A stretch of DNA of 64,000 nt from Rhizobium sp. Root1203 (GCF_001424945.1 NZ_LMCW01000021.1:606-64605); one strand, 5' to 3'; shown: positions 27,026-36,564, counted from the stretch's first letter. Translations and numbers: made by a program. Notes: generated by a model from the letters alone, not told the origin.

Positions 27026-27868
27026 CTACCCCGATCGCGTCATGAGACGAAACTGGCGTGGCGTTGTTTCAGTCCGTTTCCTGAATATGTCGTAGAAGCG
27101 CGCGGCCGAGCCGAAGCCGCAGTCGTGGGCGATCTCCAGTATTGGATCGTCCGTCTCGGCCAGCCGTTGCATCGCGCGAGCCAGCCGAAAACGCGTGAGA
27201 TATTCCATCACAGAAATTCCAAGCACATCGCGGAATGCCCGGTTTGCCGTCGTTGGATGAACGCGCGCGAGTTTCGCGATCGAGGTGAGTGTCAGCGCTT
27301 GCGCATAGCGCGTGCTGATCAGGTCAGTGAGAACCTGCGTGTACCTGATGCCGGGTCCTGCCAACGCCGTCGCTTCGCGGCGATCGAAACCGACATCCGC
27401 ATGATCCAGGATCAGCCGCCGCACACGCAGCCTGACCTCGTCGGTCACCAGTTGCCGCCACGCTTGATCGCCACGGCCCCACTCATCGAGCCAGCGGGCA
27501 CCCGAGGCGCCATCGGAAGGATTAGGCTCGTGGATGAACGCCCCCTGCAAAATCGCCTGTCTTGCGCTCGTTTCGATCGGCATCGCGAGAAAATCAACGA
27601 GCGGGAGATAGACGCAGACAAGCGGCGATTGCGGGGTGACGAAGATGGTCTGGTGGGGGATGGCCGCCCAAAACAGAACAAGGCGCCCGGCCTCGACATA
27701 TTCCTGCTTCCCGTTGAACAGGTAGGTCATCGATCCCTCGAGCAGGAGGTTGATCTCTATGTGATCATGCCAATGCGCCGATGTCATCGTATCGGCCACA
27801 TGTTGCTCGATTAGAAAATCGCGCGGCGATCCGACCCACTTCTCTGCTGTGCTATTCCCCCCGCTCAT
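27026..27868 (-). CDS. AraC family transcriptional regulator (MelR-like)
   Basis: A 280-residue regulator with an N-terminal cupin sensor (HWHDHIEINLLLEGSMTYLF, then AGRLVLFWAAIPH) and a C-terminal double HTH. In the double HTH, LTSIAKLARVHPTTANRAF is the first recognition unit and ILEIAHDCGFGSAARFYDIF the second, ending RKRTETTPRQFR. The ATG at 27868 has GGAG nine bases upstream; the frame is open further into the melA promoter but unsupported. It is divergent from the GH4 alpha-galactosidase gene, the same arrangement as melR-melA, so activation by an alpha-galactoside is the likely function. Confidence 0.88.
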   Translation of the reverse strand: MSGGNSTAEKWVGSPRDFLIEQHVADTMTSAHWHDHIEINLLLEGSMTYLFNGKQEYVEAGRLVLFWAAIPHQTIFVTPQSPLVCVYLPLVDFLAMPIETSARQAILQGAFIHEPNPSDGASGARWLDEWGRGDQAWRQLVTDEVRLRVRRLILDHADVGFDRREATALAGPGIRYTQVLTDLISTRYAQALTLTSIAKLARVHPTTANRAFRDVLGISVMEYLTRFRLARAMQRLAETDDPILEIAHDCGFGSAARFYDIFRKRTETTPRQFRLMTRSG

Positions 27869-27965
27869 AGACGATTGCTCCGATCCGAGAATTCTTTTGC
27901 TTTTTGCAGGAAGAAAATCCCGATTGGAAGAGGCATTACGGTTCGACCCACCAGAGGAGAACCAC

Positions 27966-29282
27966 ATGCCGAAAATTTGCCTTGTCGGAGCCGGAAGCAC
28001 CGTTTTTGCCCAGAACATCCTCGGCGACGTCCTGTCGACGCCATCGAAGCACGACTATGTCATTAGCCTGTTCGATATCGACCCCGAACGTCTAAAGACA
28101 TCGGAGATCGTTGCGCGACGCATATGCGAGACGCTGAAGCTCAATTCGGTGCGCATCGAAGCGACGCTTGATCGTCGGCAGGCGCTAAGAGGATCGGACT
28201 TTGTGATTCTCATGATGCAGGTCGGCGGCTACAAGCCAGCGACGGTCACAGATTTCGAGGTGCCGAAGAAGTACGGCCTGCGACAGACGATCGCCGATAC
28301 ACTCGGCATCGGGGGCATCTTCCGGGGCCTCAGAACAATCCCGGTCCTCGAGGCGATTTGCCGCGACATGGAGGAGGTGTGCCCCAATGCGTTGCTGATG
28401 CAGTATGTCAACCCGATGGCGATCAACTGCTGGGCTATAAAAGAAATCGCGCCGAGCATCCGCAACGTTGGCCTCTGCCACAGTGTGCAGCACACCGCGC
28501 AGCATCTTGCCAGCTGCCTCGGCGAAAACATCGATGGCATCAACTACCTCTCGGCCGGGATCAATCACATCGCGTTCTTTCTCAAGTACGAGAAGGTCGA
28601 CGCCAATGGTGGCCGCCAAGACCTGTATCCGAGGCTCAAGGCGCTTGCCGCCGAGGGCAAGGTTCCCACCGACGACCGGGTCCGTTTCGACGCCCTGAAA
28701 CGGCTCGGCCACTTCGTCACTGAATCCAGCGAGCACTTCTCGGAGTATACGTCCTGGTACATCAAGGATCGGCGGCCGGAAATGGTGGAGCAGCTCAACA
28801 TTCCGCTCGACGAATATATCCGTCGTTGCGAGGTGCAGATCGCCGAATGGCATGCGCTGCGCCAGGAGCTCGAAGGCGGCAAGCCGATCGAGGTGTGCCG
28901 CAGCAACGAATATGCGGCCGGCATCATCCACGCGGCGGTAACCGGGAAACCGGCGCTGATCTACGGCAATGTGCCGAACAACGGCATGATCGAAAATCTT
29001 CCGCCGGAATGCATTGTGGAAGTTCCCTGCCATGTCGATCGCAATGGCATCCAGCCGACCCGCATAGGCAGGATCCCGTCCCAGCTGGCCGCCGTCATGC
29101 GGTTGAGCATTTCCGTGCAGGAACTGACCGTGGAAGCGGCGCTGACCGGGAAACGAGACCGGATCTATCAGGCGGCCCTGCTCGATCCTCACACATCGGC
29201 CGAACTATCCCCTGACGAGATCTGGCACATGGTCGACGATCTGATCGAACAACACGGTGACCTGCTGCCCAAGTATCACTGA
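27966..29282 (+). CDS. melA: GH4 alpha-galactosidase
   Basis: A 438-residue glycoside hydrolase family 4 enzyme, a cytoplasmic alpha-galactosidase that uses NAD and a divalent metal through an oxidation-elimination mechanism. The N-terminal dinucleotide loop is VGAGSTVF (residues 7-14). Other family marks are MMQVGGYK, YVNPMAINCWA and the metal-binding Cys/His of GLCHSVQHT, followed by GINHIAFFL. The ATG follows AGGAG at eight bases. A strong intrinsic terminator follows, so it is transcribed apart from the downstream DeoR operon. Confidence 0.9.
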   Translation: MPKICLVGAGSTVFAQNILGDVLSTPSKHDYVISLFDIDPERLKTSEIVARRICETLKLNSVRIEATLDRRQALRGSDFVILMMQVGGYKPATVTDFEVPKKYGLRQTIADTLGIGGIFRGLRTIPVLEAICRDMEEVCPNALLMQYVNPMAINCWAIKEIAPSIRNVGLCHSVQHTAQHLASCLGENIDGINYLSAGINHIAFFLKYEKVDANGGRQDLYPRLKALAAEGKVPTDDRVRFDALKRLGHFVTESSEHFSEYTSWYIKDRRPEMVEQLNIPLDEYIRRCEVQIAEWHALRQELEGGKPIEVCRSNEYAAGIIHAAVTGKPALIYGNVPNNGMIENLPPECIVEVPCHVDRNGIQPTRIGRIPSQLAAVMRLSISVQELTVEAALTGKRDRIYQAALLDPHTSAELSPDEIWHMVDDLIEQHGDLLPKYH

Positions 29283-29304
29283 CCAAGCCCTACCCCTTCA
29301 TCAG

Positions 29305-29334
29305 CGGCGCCTTCCCGGAGGCGCCGTTTTCTTT
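29305..29334 (+). terminator. Rho-independent terminator after melA
   Basis: The perfect 8-bp stem CGGCGCCT/AGGCGCCG (29305-29312 and 29319-29326) with a 6-nt loop is followed directly by TTTTCTTT. It lies 22 bp past the melA stop. Confidence 0.85.
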
Positions 29335-29435
29335 ACACGTAAACAAAACGATCAAAAAACATCACAATGATGATTGACATTGATCTTTCCAAATGAAAAT
29401 CTGAGTGAAATTAGATAGCCAAAAGGGAACCTGCC

Positions 29436-30230
29436 TTGAACCAGAGCGGCGGCCTCAAGACTGATCGGCAGGGTCTCATCCGCAGCCATCTCTATGCCAA
29501 CGGCTTTTCGACGATCCAGGACATCGCGGATGCCGTCGGCGCATCGCTTGCGACCGTGCGGCGCGATCTCCAGCTGTTGCAGGAGGCTGGTGCGATTGAT
29601 CGTGTTCACGGCGGCGCCCGCATCGCCAAAGGGTCTTCAGTCGAACTGGCGTTTCAGGAGCGCGAAAAACGTCAGCTGGGCGCCAAGCGAGCGATCTCGA
29701 ATGCTGCCTATAAGCGCCTGTCTCCACGGACCGCAATCTTCCTGGATGCCGGCACGACGGTGCTTCAGCTTGCCAAGCTGATCCGCATCGATCCCATGCC
29801 GCTGCGCATCTTCACGAACGGCCTGATCGTGGCGCAGGAATTCATGAACGTCCCGAACCTTGACGTCGTCCTTCTCGGCGGGCAGTTGCGCAGCGAAAAC
29901 GCATCGCTGGTTGGTCCGCAGGCCGAAGCCATGCTGGAAACGATCTGGTTCGACCAGCTGTTTCTCGGTGCAAGCGCGGTGAGCGGCGATGGCGCGATCT
30001 ACAGTGTGGACAGCGCCGAATCGAGCCTGAACCGGAAGATGCTCTCGCGATCCAGCAATCGGTTCGTCCTGGCGGATTCCTCGAAGTTCGGCACGACGGC
30101 GACCTACAAGGTTGCTCCCTTAAACAGCGCCAAGCTGATCACCGACGCTGATCTCTCAAAGGACTGGCGTGCACAGCTCATTGATCTGGGTGTCGAGACC
30201 ATTTTTGCCGATCAGGGAGCGAAGTCTTGA
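29436..30230 (+). CDS. DeoR family transcriptional regulator
   Basis: A 264-residue DeoR protein. The N-terminal HTH is at residues 12-60, ending in the family mark DRVHGGAR. The C-terminal sugar-phosphate isomerase-like sensor includes FLDAGTTVLQLAK, FTNGLIVAQEF and the DSSKFG phosphate-site segment. TTG start with AAGGGA seven bases upstream; a TTGACA hexamer lies about 60 bp before. Its stop overlaps the kinase start. DeoR proteins of this kind repress amino-sugar or hexose operons and respond to a sugar phosphate made by the operon, fitting the kinase and SIS genes behind it. Confidence 0.88.
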   Translation: MNQSGGLKTDRQGLIRSHLYANGFSTIQDIADAVGASLATVRRDLQLLQEAGAIDRVHGGARIAKGSSVELAFQEREKRQLGAKRAISNAAYKRLSPRTAIFLDAGTTVLQLAKLIRIDPMPLRIFTNGLIVAQEFMNVPNLDVVLLGGQLRSENASLVGPQAEAMLETIWFDQLFLGASAVSGDGAIYSVDSAESSLNRKMLSRSSNRFVLADSSKFGTTATYKVAPLNSAKLITDADLSKDWRAQLIDLGVETIFADQGAKS

Positions 30231-31177
30231 GCGAAGATCTGATCCTCGGCATCGATGGCGGCGGCACCAAGATGATGGTGGCGCTTGCCGATCGCAGCGG
30301 ACGCATCCTTCGCACCGGTCTGGCCGGCGGTGTGAACGCCATGGACAACCCGGATTGGCGGACCGAACTCGAGACGCATATCGAGCCGTTTCGCCGCGAG
30401 AAGCGCCTGACCGCTGTCGCGGCAGCGTTGCCCGTCTACGGAGAGGTCGCCCATCTCTCGCTCCTTCTCGAAGAGACCATCGAACAAGCCTTTCCGAATG
30501 CGCGGACACGCGTCCTTAACGATGTCGATGCAGCTCACCTCGGCGCACTGGCTGGCAAGTCCGGCATTCTCATCCTCTCCGGAACCGGATCCATGGCCTG
30601 GGCCCGCAACGCCGAGGGCAAGCCTGCTCGAACCGGCGGCTGGGGCGACGTCATTGGCGACGAAGGGAGCAGCTACTGGATTGGCCGGCTGGCACTCAAC
30701 GTGATCAGCCAGAGCCTTGATGGACGCCTGCCGCCGACCGCCTTGGCCAAGGCGGTCTTCGATCATCTTGGGCTCGATCAGGCCGACCTGATGGACAGCC
30801 TCGGTGCTTGGGCGACGTCATGTGCGAACCGGTCAAGTATTGCCGCCCTGTCCGCAGTGGTCGATCGCACTGCGCTCGGCGGAGACGCCGCGGCCATTGG
30901 CCTGCTCGACCTTGCGGCGAACGAACTCGCCAAGCACCACTGCGCGATTGCCGGTCACTGCGAGCCGAGAGCCGACTGGACTTTTGCCGGCGGTACGTTC
31001 CGGAGCACAGTGCTCCGGAAGGCGCTCGAGCGACGTATCGGCCGCCCACCGATTGCTCCGAAATTACCACCGATCGGCGGAGCGCTTTTCGCTGCCGCCC
31101 AACTTCTCGACTGGCCCACAGACGAAGGCTGGATCGGGCACGTCGCCGCATCGGCAAAAGCGGCGTTTGCGCAATAA
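30227..31177 (+). CDS. BadF/BadG/BcrA/BcrD-type ATPase, N-acetylhexosamine kinase-like
   Basis: A 316-residue sugar kinase of the ASKHA fold, with phosphate-1 loop GIDGGGTKMMVALAD (residues 7-21) and LSGTGSMAWA, then GGWGDVIGDEGSSYWIG as in N-acetylglucosamine kinases. TTG start overlapping the DeoR stop (TTGA). Family members phosphorylate GlcNAc, glucosamine or related amino sugars at C6. With the SIS deaminase/isomerase and GatZ/KbaZ genes downstream, the likely substrate is an amino sugar such as galactosamine; that is inference. Confidence 0.82.
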   Translation: MSEDLILGIDGGGTKMMVALADRSGRILRTGLAGGVNAMDNPDWRTELETHIEPFRREKRLTAVAAALPVYGEVAHLSLLLEETIEQAFPNARTRVLNDVDAAHLGALAGKSGILILSGTGSMAWARNAEGKPARTGGWGDVIGDEGSSYWIGRLALNVISQSLDGRLPPTALAKAVFDHLGLDQADLMDSLGAWATSCANRSSIAALSAVVDRTALGGDAAAIGLLDLAANELAKHHCAIAGHCEPRADWTFAGGTFRSTVLRKALERRIGRPPIAPKLPPIGGALFAAAQLLDWPTDEGWIGHVAASAKAAFAQ

Positions 31178-31216
31178 AATAATGTAAAGCCTTGATAACA
31201 AAGAAGGATGGGAACC

Positions 31217-32470
31217 ATGCGTAGAACAATCTTATCACTGCTCGCCTCAGCCGCCCTGGCTGTTGCTCTTCCCGCCGCGGCGCAAGACAAACCGCTCGCC
31301 GGGCAATCAATTACCGTGCTGATGCCGTCGCCGCAGGGGCCCGACATCGCAGCCGCGTTCGAAGCAGAGACCGGCATCCATGTCGACCTGCAGACGCTGT
31401 CGTGGGACGACATCCGACCGAAGCTGGTGACAGCGCTGGTTGCCGGCACGGCGCCGGCCGACGTGACGGAATTCGACTGGTCCTGGACCGGCCAGTTCGC
31501 AGCAGCCGACTGGTACATGCCGCTCAACGACGTGATTGATGCCGACTCCGTCAAGGACATCGGCGTTGCCAAGATCTTTACGGTCGACGGAAAGCTGCTC
31601 GGCGTGCCCTATACGAACGACTTCCGCGTGATGCTCATCAACAAGAAGCACTTCGCCGACGCCGGCGTCACCGAAACCCCGAAGACGCTCGACCAACTGG
31701 TGGCAGCCGCCAAGCAGATCAAGGAAAAGGGCATCGCCACCTATCCGATCGGCCTGCCGGTGTCTGCAACAGAAGGCGCCTCGACGAGCTGGTACCTCCT
31801 GACCAAGGCATTCGGCGGTGAACTGTTCGACAAGGACTTCAACCCGCTCTTCACCAAGCCTGATTCCGCCGGCTACAAGGCGCTGGCCTTCGAACTGATG
31901 CTCCTGAAGGAAGGTCTCGTTGATCCGGCCTCCACCGGCCTCAAGGACAGCCAGATCAACGAAGGCATGTTCTCCCAGGGCCTCACCAGCATCATGATCT
32001 CGGGTGAGCCCGGCCGTCTCGGACAGATGAACGATCCCAAGCAGTCGAAGGTGGCCGGCCAGGTCGAAGCGATCCTGGTGCCGACCGAGAGCGGCGAGAC
32101 CCGCAGCTTCGGTCTGCCGGAAGCTCTGGCGATCCCGAACGTCTCGCCCAACAAGGAAGCGGCCGTTGCTTTCGTCAAGTGGTTCACGAGCCGCGAGTTC
32201 CAGAAGAAAAACATAGCGAACGGCTTCCTGCCGACCCGTACGTCGGCATTGGCCGAGCTTAACTCGGAAGGCAAGCTGAACAGCGGCGATGCGCTCGTCG
32301 CGCAGTCGAAGACGGTCGAGGCACTGTTCCCGCAGGGTACGCCTCCGTGGTATCCGCAGTTCTCCAGCGGCGTGAACACCGCGATCAACAGCGCTGCCAA
32401 GGACCAGATGACGGTTGACCAGGCTGTCGAGAGCATCGCTTACGCCGCCAAGCAGGCGATGGCGCAATGA
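31217..32470 (+). CDS. Carbohydrate ABC importer binding protein (family 1)
   Basis: A 417-residue secreted protein. The signal peptide (MRRTILSLLASAALAVALPA, cleavage near AAAQ) precedes the SBP family 1 fold (GQSITVLMPSPQGPDIAAAF; VPYTNDFRVMLINKKHFADAG). I chose the second ATG (31217), nine bases after AAGAAGG, because the first ATG at 31208 touches the ribosome site. It is 39 bp after the kinase gene and overlaps the permease start at its stop. Confidence 0.88.
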   Translation: MRRTILSLLASAALAVALPAAAQDKPLAGQSITVLMPSPQGPDIAAAFEAETGIHVDLQTLSWDDIRPKLVTALVAGTAPADVTEFDWSWTGQFAAADWYMPLNDVIDADSVKDIGVAKIFTVDGKLLGVPYTNDFRVMLINKKHFADAGVTETPKTLDQLVAAAKQIKEKGIATYPIGLPVSATEGASTSWYLLTKAFGGELFDKDFNPLFTKPDSAGYKALAFELMLLKEGLVDPASTGLKDSQINEGMFSQGLTSIMISGEPGRLGQMNDPKQSKVAGQVEAILVPTESGETRSFGLPEALAIPNVSPNKEAAVAFVKWFTSREFQKKNIANGFLPTRTSALAELNSEGKLNSGDALVAQSKTVEALFPQGTPPWYPQFSSGVNTAINSAAKDQMTVDQAVESIAYAAKQAMAQ

Positions 32471-33384
32471 CCGCTGTCGCCTATAAGGAGACTGCAGCCA
32501 AGAAGGGTGTCGGCTCAAATGCCGACACCACTCTGGGGGTGCTGCTGGTCTCCCCCATCCTCATCACCATGGCGGCGCTCGTCTTCTATCCGATGGCGCG
32601 AACGCTGTGGGACAGCCTCCACCGGGTGAACCCGATGCAGGCTGGCAGGCCCTTCGTCGGGCTTGAGAACTACACGCGCATGCTGTCCGACGCGCAGCTC
32701 GGCACGACCTGGGTCAACACCCTCATTTATGTCGTACTGGCCGTGCTCGCGGAAACGATATTCGGCGTGCTCGCCGCCTCTCTGATCAATCAGCTGAGGG
32801 TCGGTCGGCAGTGGGTTCTTGCCGCGGTCATCCTGCCCTGGGCGCTTCCGGGTGTCGTCAACTCCGTGATCTGGTTGTGGATCTATCAGCCTGGCGCCGG
32901 TCTCCTGAACGGCATCCTCACGTCGCTCGGGCTTCCGTTCGAAAACCACGTCTGGTTCAACGATCGGACGAGCGCGATCATCGCCGTCACCGTCGTGCAT
33001 GTATGGCGGATGATGCCCCTGACGATCGTCATCGTTCTCGCGGCCATGCAGAGCATTCCCTCGCATCTTTACGAAGCAGCGCGCATCGATGGCGCGACGC
33101 GTCCGCAGATGTTCGCGCTCGTTACGCTTCCGCTTGTTCGCAGCGCCATTGCGGTTGCCATGACCAACGCCACGGTGAACGCCTTCAACCTATTCGACGA
33201 AGCCTGGGTTCTTGCCGGGTCCAGTCTCGAGACGCGCCCGATCCTCGTGCAGATCTATCTGGAGACCTTCCAGAACTTGCGGTTCTCCTACGGCATGGCG
33301 CTTTCTGTCGTCATCACCTTCGTCTCGCTTCTCGTCTCGCTCATCTACGTCCTTCAGGTCTATCGCAACACACGGTTCGACTGA
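32467..33384 (+). CDS. Carbohydrate ABC importer permease (MalF/UgpA type)
   Basis: A 305-residue permease with about six membrane segments (first near residues 30-50) and the coupling loop LYEAARIDGATRPQMF. The start overlaps the binding-protein stop (ATGA) and its own stop overlaps the next permease start. Confidence 0.9.
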   Translation: MTAVAYKETAAKKGVGSNADTTLGVLLVSPILITMAALVFYPMARTLWDSLHRVNPMQAGRPFVGLENYTRMLSDAQLGTTWVNTLIYVVLAVLAETIFGVLAASLINQLRVGRQWVLAAVILPWALPGVVNSVIWLWIYQPGAGLLNGILTSLGLPFENHVWFNDRTSAIIAVTVVHVWRMMPLTIVIVLAAMQSIPSHLYEAARIDGATRPQMFALVTLPLVRSAIAVAMTNATVNAFNLFDEAWVLAGSSLETRPILVQIYLETFQNLRFSYGMALSVVITFVSLLVSLIYVLQVYRNTRFD

Positions 33385-34241
33385 TGAAACCCACCCTTCT
33401 CTATCGCCTTCTGATATGGATCGGCGTCGCCGTGCTGCTGATCTGGTCGCTCGGTCCGATCTACTGGACGATCGCCAGTTCCGTGACGCCGACGGACGAC
33501 TTCTCGGTGAGGCCGATCCACTTCTTCCCGCAGCACTTTACCTTCGACCACTATTCCCGCCTGCTCGGCATCAACGTCGACCGCATCGGCGGCGTGGAGG
33601 TATGGCGGCAGTTTCGCGCGGCACTGTTAAACAGCGTCGTCACATCGGTAGCAGCAACGCTGCTATGCGTGGCCATTTCCGCGCTGGGTGCCTATGCTTT
33701 CACCCGCATGCGTTTCCCTGGCCGCAACGCACTCTTCGGCCTTGTTGTCGCGACGCTGGCGATCCCCGCCTATGCCGTGCTGATCCCGCTCTACCAGATC
33801 ATGATCAAGATGCATCTCGTCGACACCTATGTCGGCGTCGCTCTGATCTATGTCTCGGCTTACCTGCCGCTTTCGCTCTGGCTGCTGCGCAGCGTCTTCG
33901 AGGCACTGCCGCTGGCACTGGAGGAGGCCGCACAGCTCGATGGCGCGGGACGTCTCTACATATTCTTCAACATCGTGCTGCCGCTCGCCGGCCCAGGTCT
34001 CACGGCCGCGGCGATCCTCACCTTCCTCGGCGCCTGGGGACAATACCTCGTGCCCCTCATCTTCTCGCCGCAGGCGACCAAGCCATTGACTGTTCTCATT
34101 CCCGAGTTCGTCACGAAAAACTTCATCGACTACGGGCTGATCACGGCCAGCGGTTCAATCGCGATCGTCATCCCGGCCCTCGTCGTCATCTTCCTCAACC
34201 GATACCTCGTCAGCGGTCTGCTGGCCGGCTCGGTCAAGTAA
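33384..34241 (+). CDS. Carbohydrate ABC importer permease (MalG/UgpE type)
   Basis: A 285-residue permease with six predicted membrane segments and the coupling loop LEEAAQLDGAGRLYIFF; it ends SGLLAGSVK, the usual MalG-type C-terminus. The start codon shares a base with the previous stop (TGATG). It contains an insertion after segment 1 (LGINVDRIGGVEVW), seen in some family members. Confidence 0.9.
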   Translation: MKPTLLYRLLIWIGVAVLLIWSLGPIYWTIASSVTPTDDFSVRPIHFFPQHFTFDHYSRLLGINVDRIGGVEVWRQFRAALLNSVVTSVAATLLCVAISALGAYAFTRMRFPGRNALFGLVVATLAIPAYAVLIPLYQIMIKMHLVDTYVGVALIYVSAYLPLSLWLLRSVFEALPLALEEAAQLDGAGRLYIFFNIVLPLAGPGLTAAAILTFLGAWGQYLVPLIFSPQATKPLTVLIPEFVTKNFIDYGLITASGSIAIVIPALVVIFLNRYLVSGLLAGSVK

Positions 34242-34252
34242 TCGGAGCCACC

Positions 34253-35206
34253 ATGAACACGACCGAAAAAGTCATCCGCGAACAGTTCCCCTTCTGGGAG
34301 AAGGCGCTAGGATCAAACGCCGCGACCGCGCGTGACGATGTGCTCGTCTATGTCGGTTGCGGAACGTCCTACTATCTCGCCATGTCGCTGGCAGCCTATG
34401 CGAACAGTGCGGGACGCCGCGCAATCGCCGTACCCGGTGCCGAATGGCTCAATCGCCCGTCATTCTTCTGGCCCGAGTGGAAAAACACGCATGTGGTTGC
34501 GATCTCACGCAGCGGAGAAACGACCGAGACGGTCGCCGCCGCCAGGAAGGGCCGCGAGAACGGCGCCTTCGTCACCGCCCTGACCGTCGAGGCGGAGAGC
34601 TCGCTTGCGAAATGCAGTGACAACGTCGTTGCCTCGCCGACCCACCGCGAAGAAGGCATCGTCATGTCGGTCTCGGCCAGTCTCATGCTGCTGCTCGGTC
34701 TGCAGATGATCGGCCATACGATCCCGGCATCGACCGTCGCATCCGCAATCAAGCTCGCCGATGCGCTCGACACTTCCCTCAGCAAACGCGTTCTGGATCG
34801 CAGCCATTTCGTCTTTCTCGGCGGCGGTCCGCTCTTCGGCATTGCCGCAGAAGGCGCGCTTAAGCTGATGGAAATGAGCCAGGTCCTGACGCAGCCGTTC
34901 CATCCGCTCGAATATCGACACGGCCCGATCAGCCTTGTCGATGAGAAGACCGCGGTCATCATGCTTTACAGCCCCGATCAGAAGGATGCCGAAGCCAAGC
35001 TCGTCGAAGAGCTCCGGGAAAAGGGAGCCATCGTCATCGGCCTCGGCGGCCCTGGCGATATCGAACTGCCTGTTGATGCCGATCTCTCGGTCGCAGCACT
35101 CGTCGTTCTCCCCGCCCTGCAGATCCTCGGTGAGCGTGTCGCGCAATCGAGAGGCATCGACACTGTATCGCCACGGCACCTGACAAAAGTTGTGACGCTG
35201 GCATGA
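34253..35206 (+). CDS. SIS-domain sugar isomerase/deaminase (AgaS/GlmS-C-like)
   Basis: A 317-residue protein with two SIS domains. The first has VYVGCGTSYYLAMSLAAYA and the phosphate-binding VAISRSGETTETV; the second has FLGGGPLFGIAAEGALKLMEM and the HPLEYRHGP motif of the GlmS isomerase and AgaS groups. There is no N-terminal glutaminase domain, so it is not a full GlmS. AgaS-type enzymes deaminate and isomerise galactosamine-6-phosphate to tagatose-6-phosphate. ATG preceded by GGAGCC; stop overlaps the GatZ/KbaZ-like start. Confidence 0.85.
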   Translation: MNTTEKVIREQFPFWEKALGSNAATARDDVLVYVGCGTSYYLAMSLAAYANSAGRRAIAVPGAEWLNRPSFFWPEWKNTHVVAISRSGETTETVAAARKGRENGAFVTALTVEAESSLAKCSDNVVASPTHREEGIVMSVSASLMLLLGLQMIGHTIPASTVASAIKLADALDTSLSKRVLDRSHFVFLGGGPLFGIAAEGALKLMEMSQVLTQPFHPLEYRHGPISLVDEKTAVIMLYSPDQKDAEAKLVEELREKGAIVIGLGGPGDIELPVDADLSVAALVVLPALQILGERVAQSRGIDTVSPRHLTKVVTLA

Positions 35207-36501
35207 CCGACATTCTCGATCAAAACCGCACGAGTGCCTTCTCCAAGCTCTTCGGCACGCGCCAGGGCACTCTGCCCCGCGGTATCACGTCGGTCTGCTC
35301 AGCCCATCCGCTCGTGATCGAAGCCGCCTTGCGACGGGCGACGATGGAAGGCGCTGTGGTTCTGATCGAGGCCACGTGCAATCAGGTCAACCAGGAAGGC
35401 GGATATACCGGAATGACGCCAGCTGCCTTCCGGCGGTTCATCGAGCGGATCGCCAAAGAGGTCGCGTTTCCGCTGGAGTCCATCATCTTCGGTGGCGATC
35501 ATCTCGGTCCCAATCCCTGGAAGAAGCTGGGTGCGGACGAAGCGATGGCGCGAGCAGAAGAGATGGTCGCGGCTTATGTCGAAGCCGGCTTCGAGAAGCT
35601 CCATCTCGACACGTCGATGGGATGCGCGGGAGAACCGGCGGCACTTGACGATGAAGTGACCGCCGAAAGGGCAGCACGTCTGGCAAGCGTCGCGGAGGAG
35701 ACGGCGCGCCGCAATGGGCGGCGCCCGCCGGTCTATGTCATAGGCACTGAAGTCCCTCCCCCCGGCGGTGCGACGCACGCGATCGAAGAACTCGAGGTGA
35801 CGAACCCCGAAGCGGCATTGAAGACGCTCGATATCCACGCAACGGCCTTCGAGAAGGCTGGCGTCGGGTCGGCGATGGACCGGGTGATCGGTATCGTCGT
35901 ACAGCCGGGCGTCGAGTTCGGGAACGCCAATGTCGTCCTGTACAAACCGGATCGCACCCAGGGACTGGCATCCACACTTTTCCGGATGCCGGGACTTCTC
36001 TTCGAGGCGCACTCGACGGACTACCAGACCGGCTGCGAGCTTTCGGCTCTTGTCGAGGACGGCTTCGCCATCCTGAAGGTCGGCCCTGGCTTGACCTTCG
36101 CATTGCGCGAGGCGCTGTACGGGCTCGACGCTATCAGGCACGCACTCGATGGCGGGTCGGACAGCCTTCATGCCGAGATGGAGGCGATCATGCTGACCCA
36201 GCCGCAGCATTGGGCGGGTCACTACACCGGTTCGTTCGACGAAATACGTCTGCAGCGCCATTTCAGCTACAGCGATCGAATTCGCTACTATTGGCCGGAC
36301 GAGCGGGCTTCCAGCGCGGTAGATGCGTTGATCGCGGGACTTCCCGATCAAATTCCGGAAACGCTGATCAGTCAGTATCTGGCCCGTGTTTATCCTGATG
36401 TCGTCACAGGACGCGTGGCCCCGCGGGCTCGCGATCTCTGCCTCGCCGCGATCGATGCGGCACTTGCACCCTATTCCGCGGCCACGGCCAGCCGCCACTA
36501 A
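35203..36501 (+). CDS. GatZ/KbaZ family protein (tagatose-6-phosphate metabolism)
   Basis: A 432-residue protein of the family once called tagatose-1,6-bisphosphate aldolase non-catalytic subunit (Pfam Tagatose_6_P_K). Family marks seen are ITSVCSAHPLVIEAAL, EATCNQVNQEGGYTGMTP, GGDHLGPNPW and LHLDTSMGCAGEP. Stand-alone members in Agrobacterium and relatives are reported as tagatose-6-phosphate 4-epimerases yielding fructose-6-phosphate. No GatY/KbaY catalytic partner is encoded in this window, which favours that role. The start overlaps the SIS-gene stop (ATGA). Confidence 0.87.
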   Translation: MTDILDQNRTSAFSKLFGTRQGTLPRGITSVCSAHPLVIEAALRRATMEGAVVLIEATCNQVNQEGGYTGMTPAAFRRFIERIAKEVAFPLESIIFGGDHLGPNPWKKLGADEAMARAEEMVAAYVEAGFEKLHLDTSMGCAGEPAALDDEVTAERAARLASVAEETARRNGRRPPVYVIGTEVPPPGGATHAIEELEVTNPEAALKTLDIHATAFEKAGVGSAMDRVIGIVVQPGVEFGNANVVLYKPDRTQGLASTLFRMPGLLFEAHSTDYQTGCELSALVEDGFAILKVGPGLTFALREALYGLDAIRHALDGGSDSLHAEMEAIMLTQPQHWAGHYTGSFDEIRLQRHFSYSDRIRYYWPDERASSAVDALIAGLPDQIPETLISQYLARVYPDVVTGRVAPRARDLCLAAIDAALAPYSAATASRH

Positions 36502-36564
36502 GTTTCGAAAGCGCCTGACAATTTCGGGCGGCCTTGCATTTGAGAATTTCAGCTGGAGAGAATT

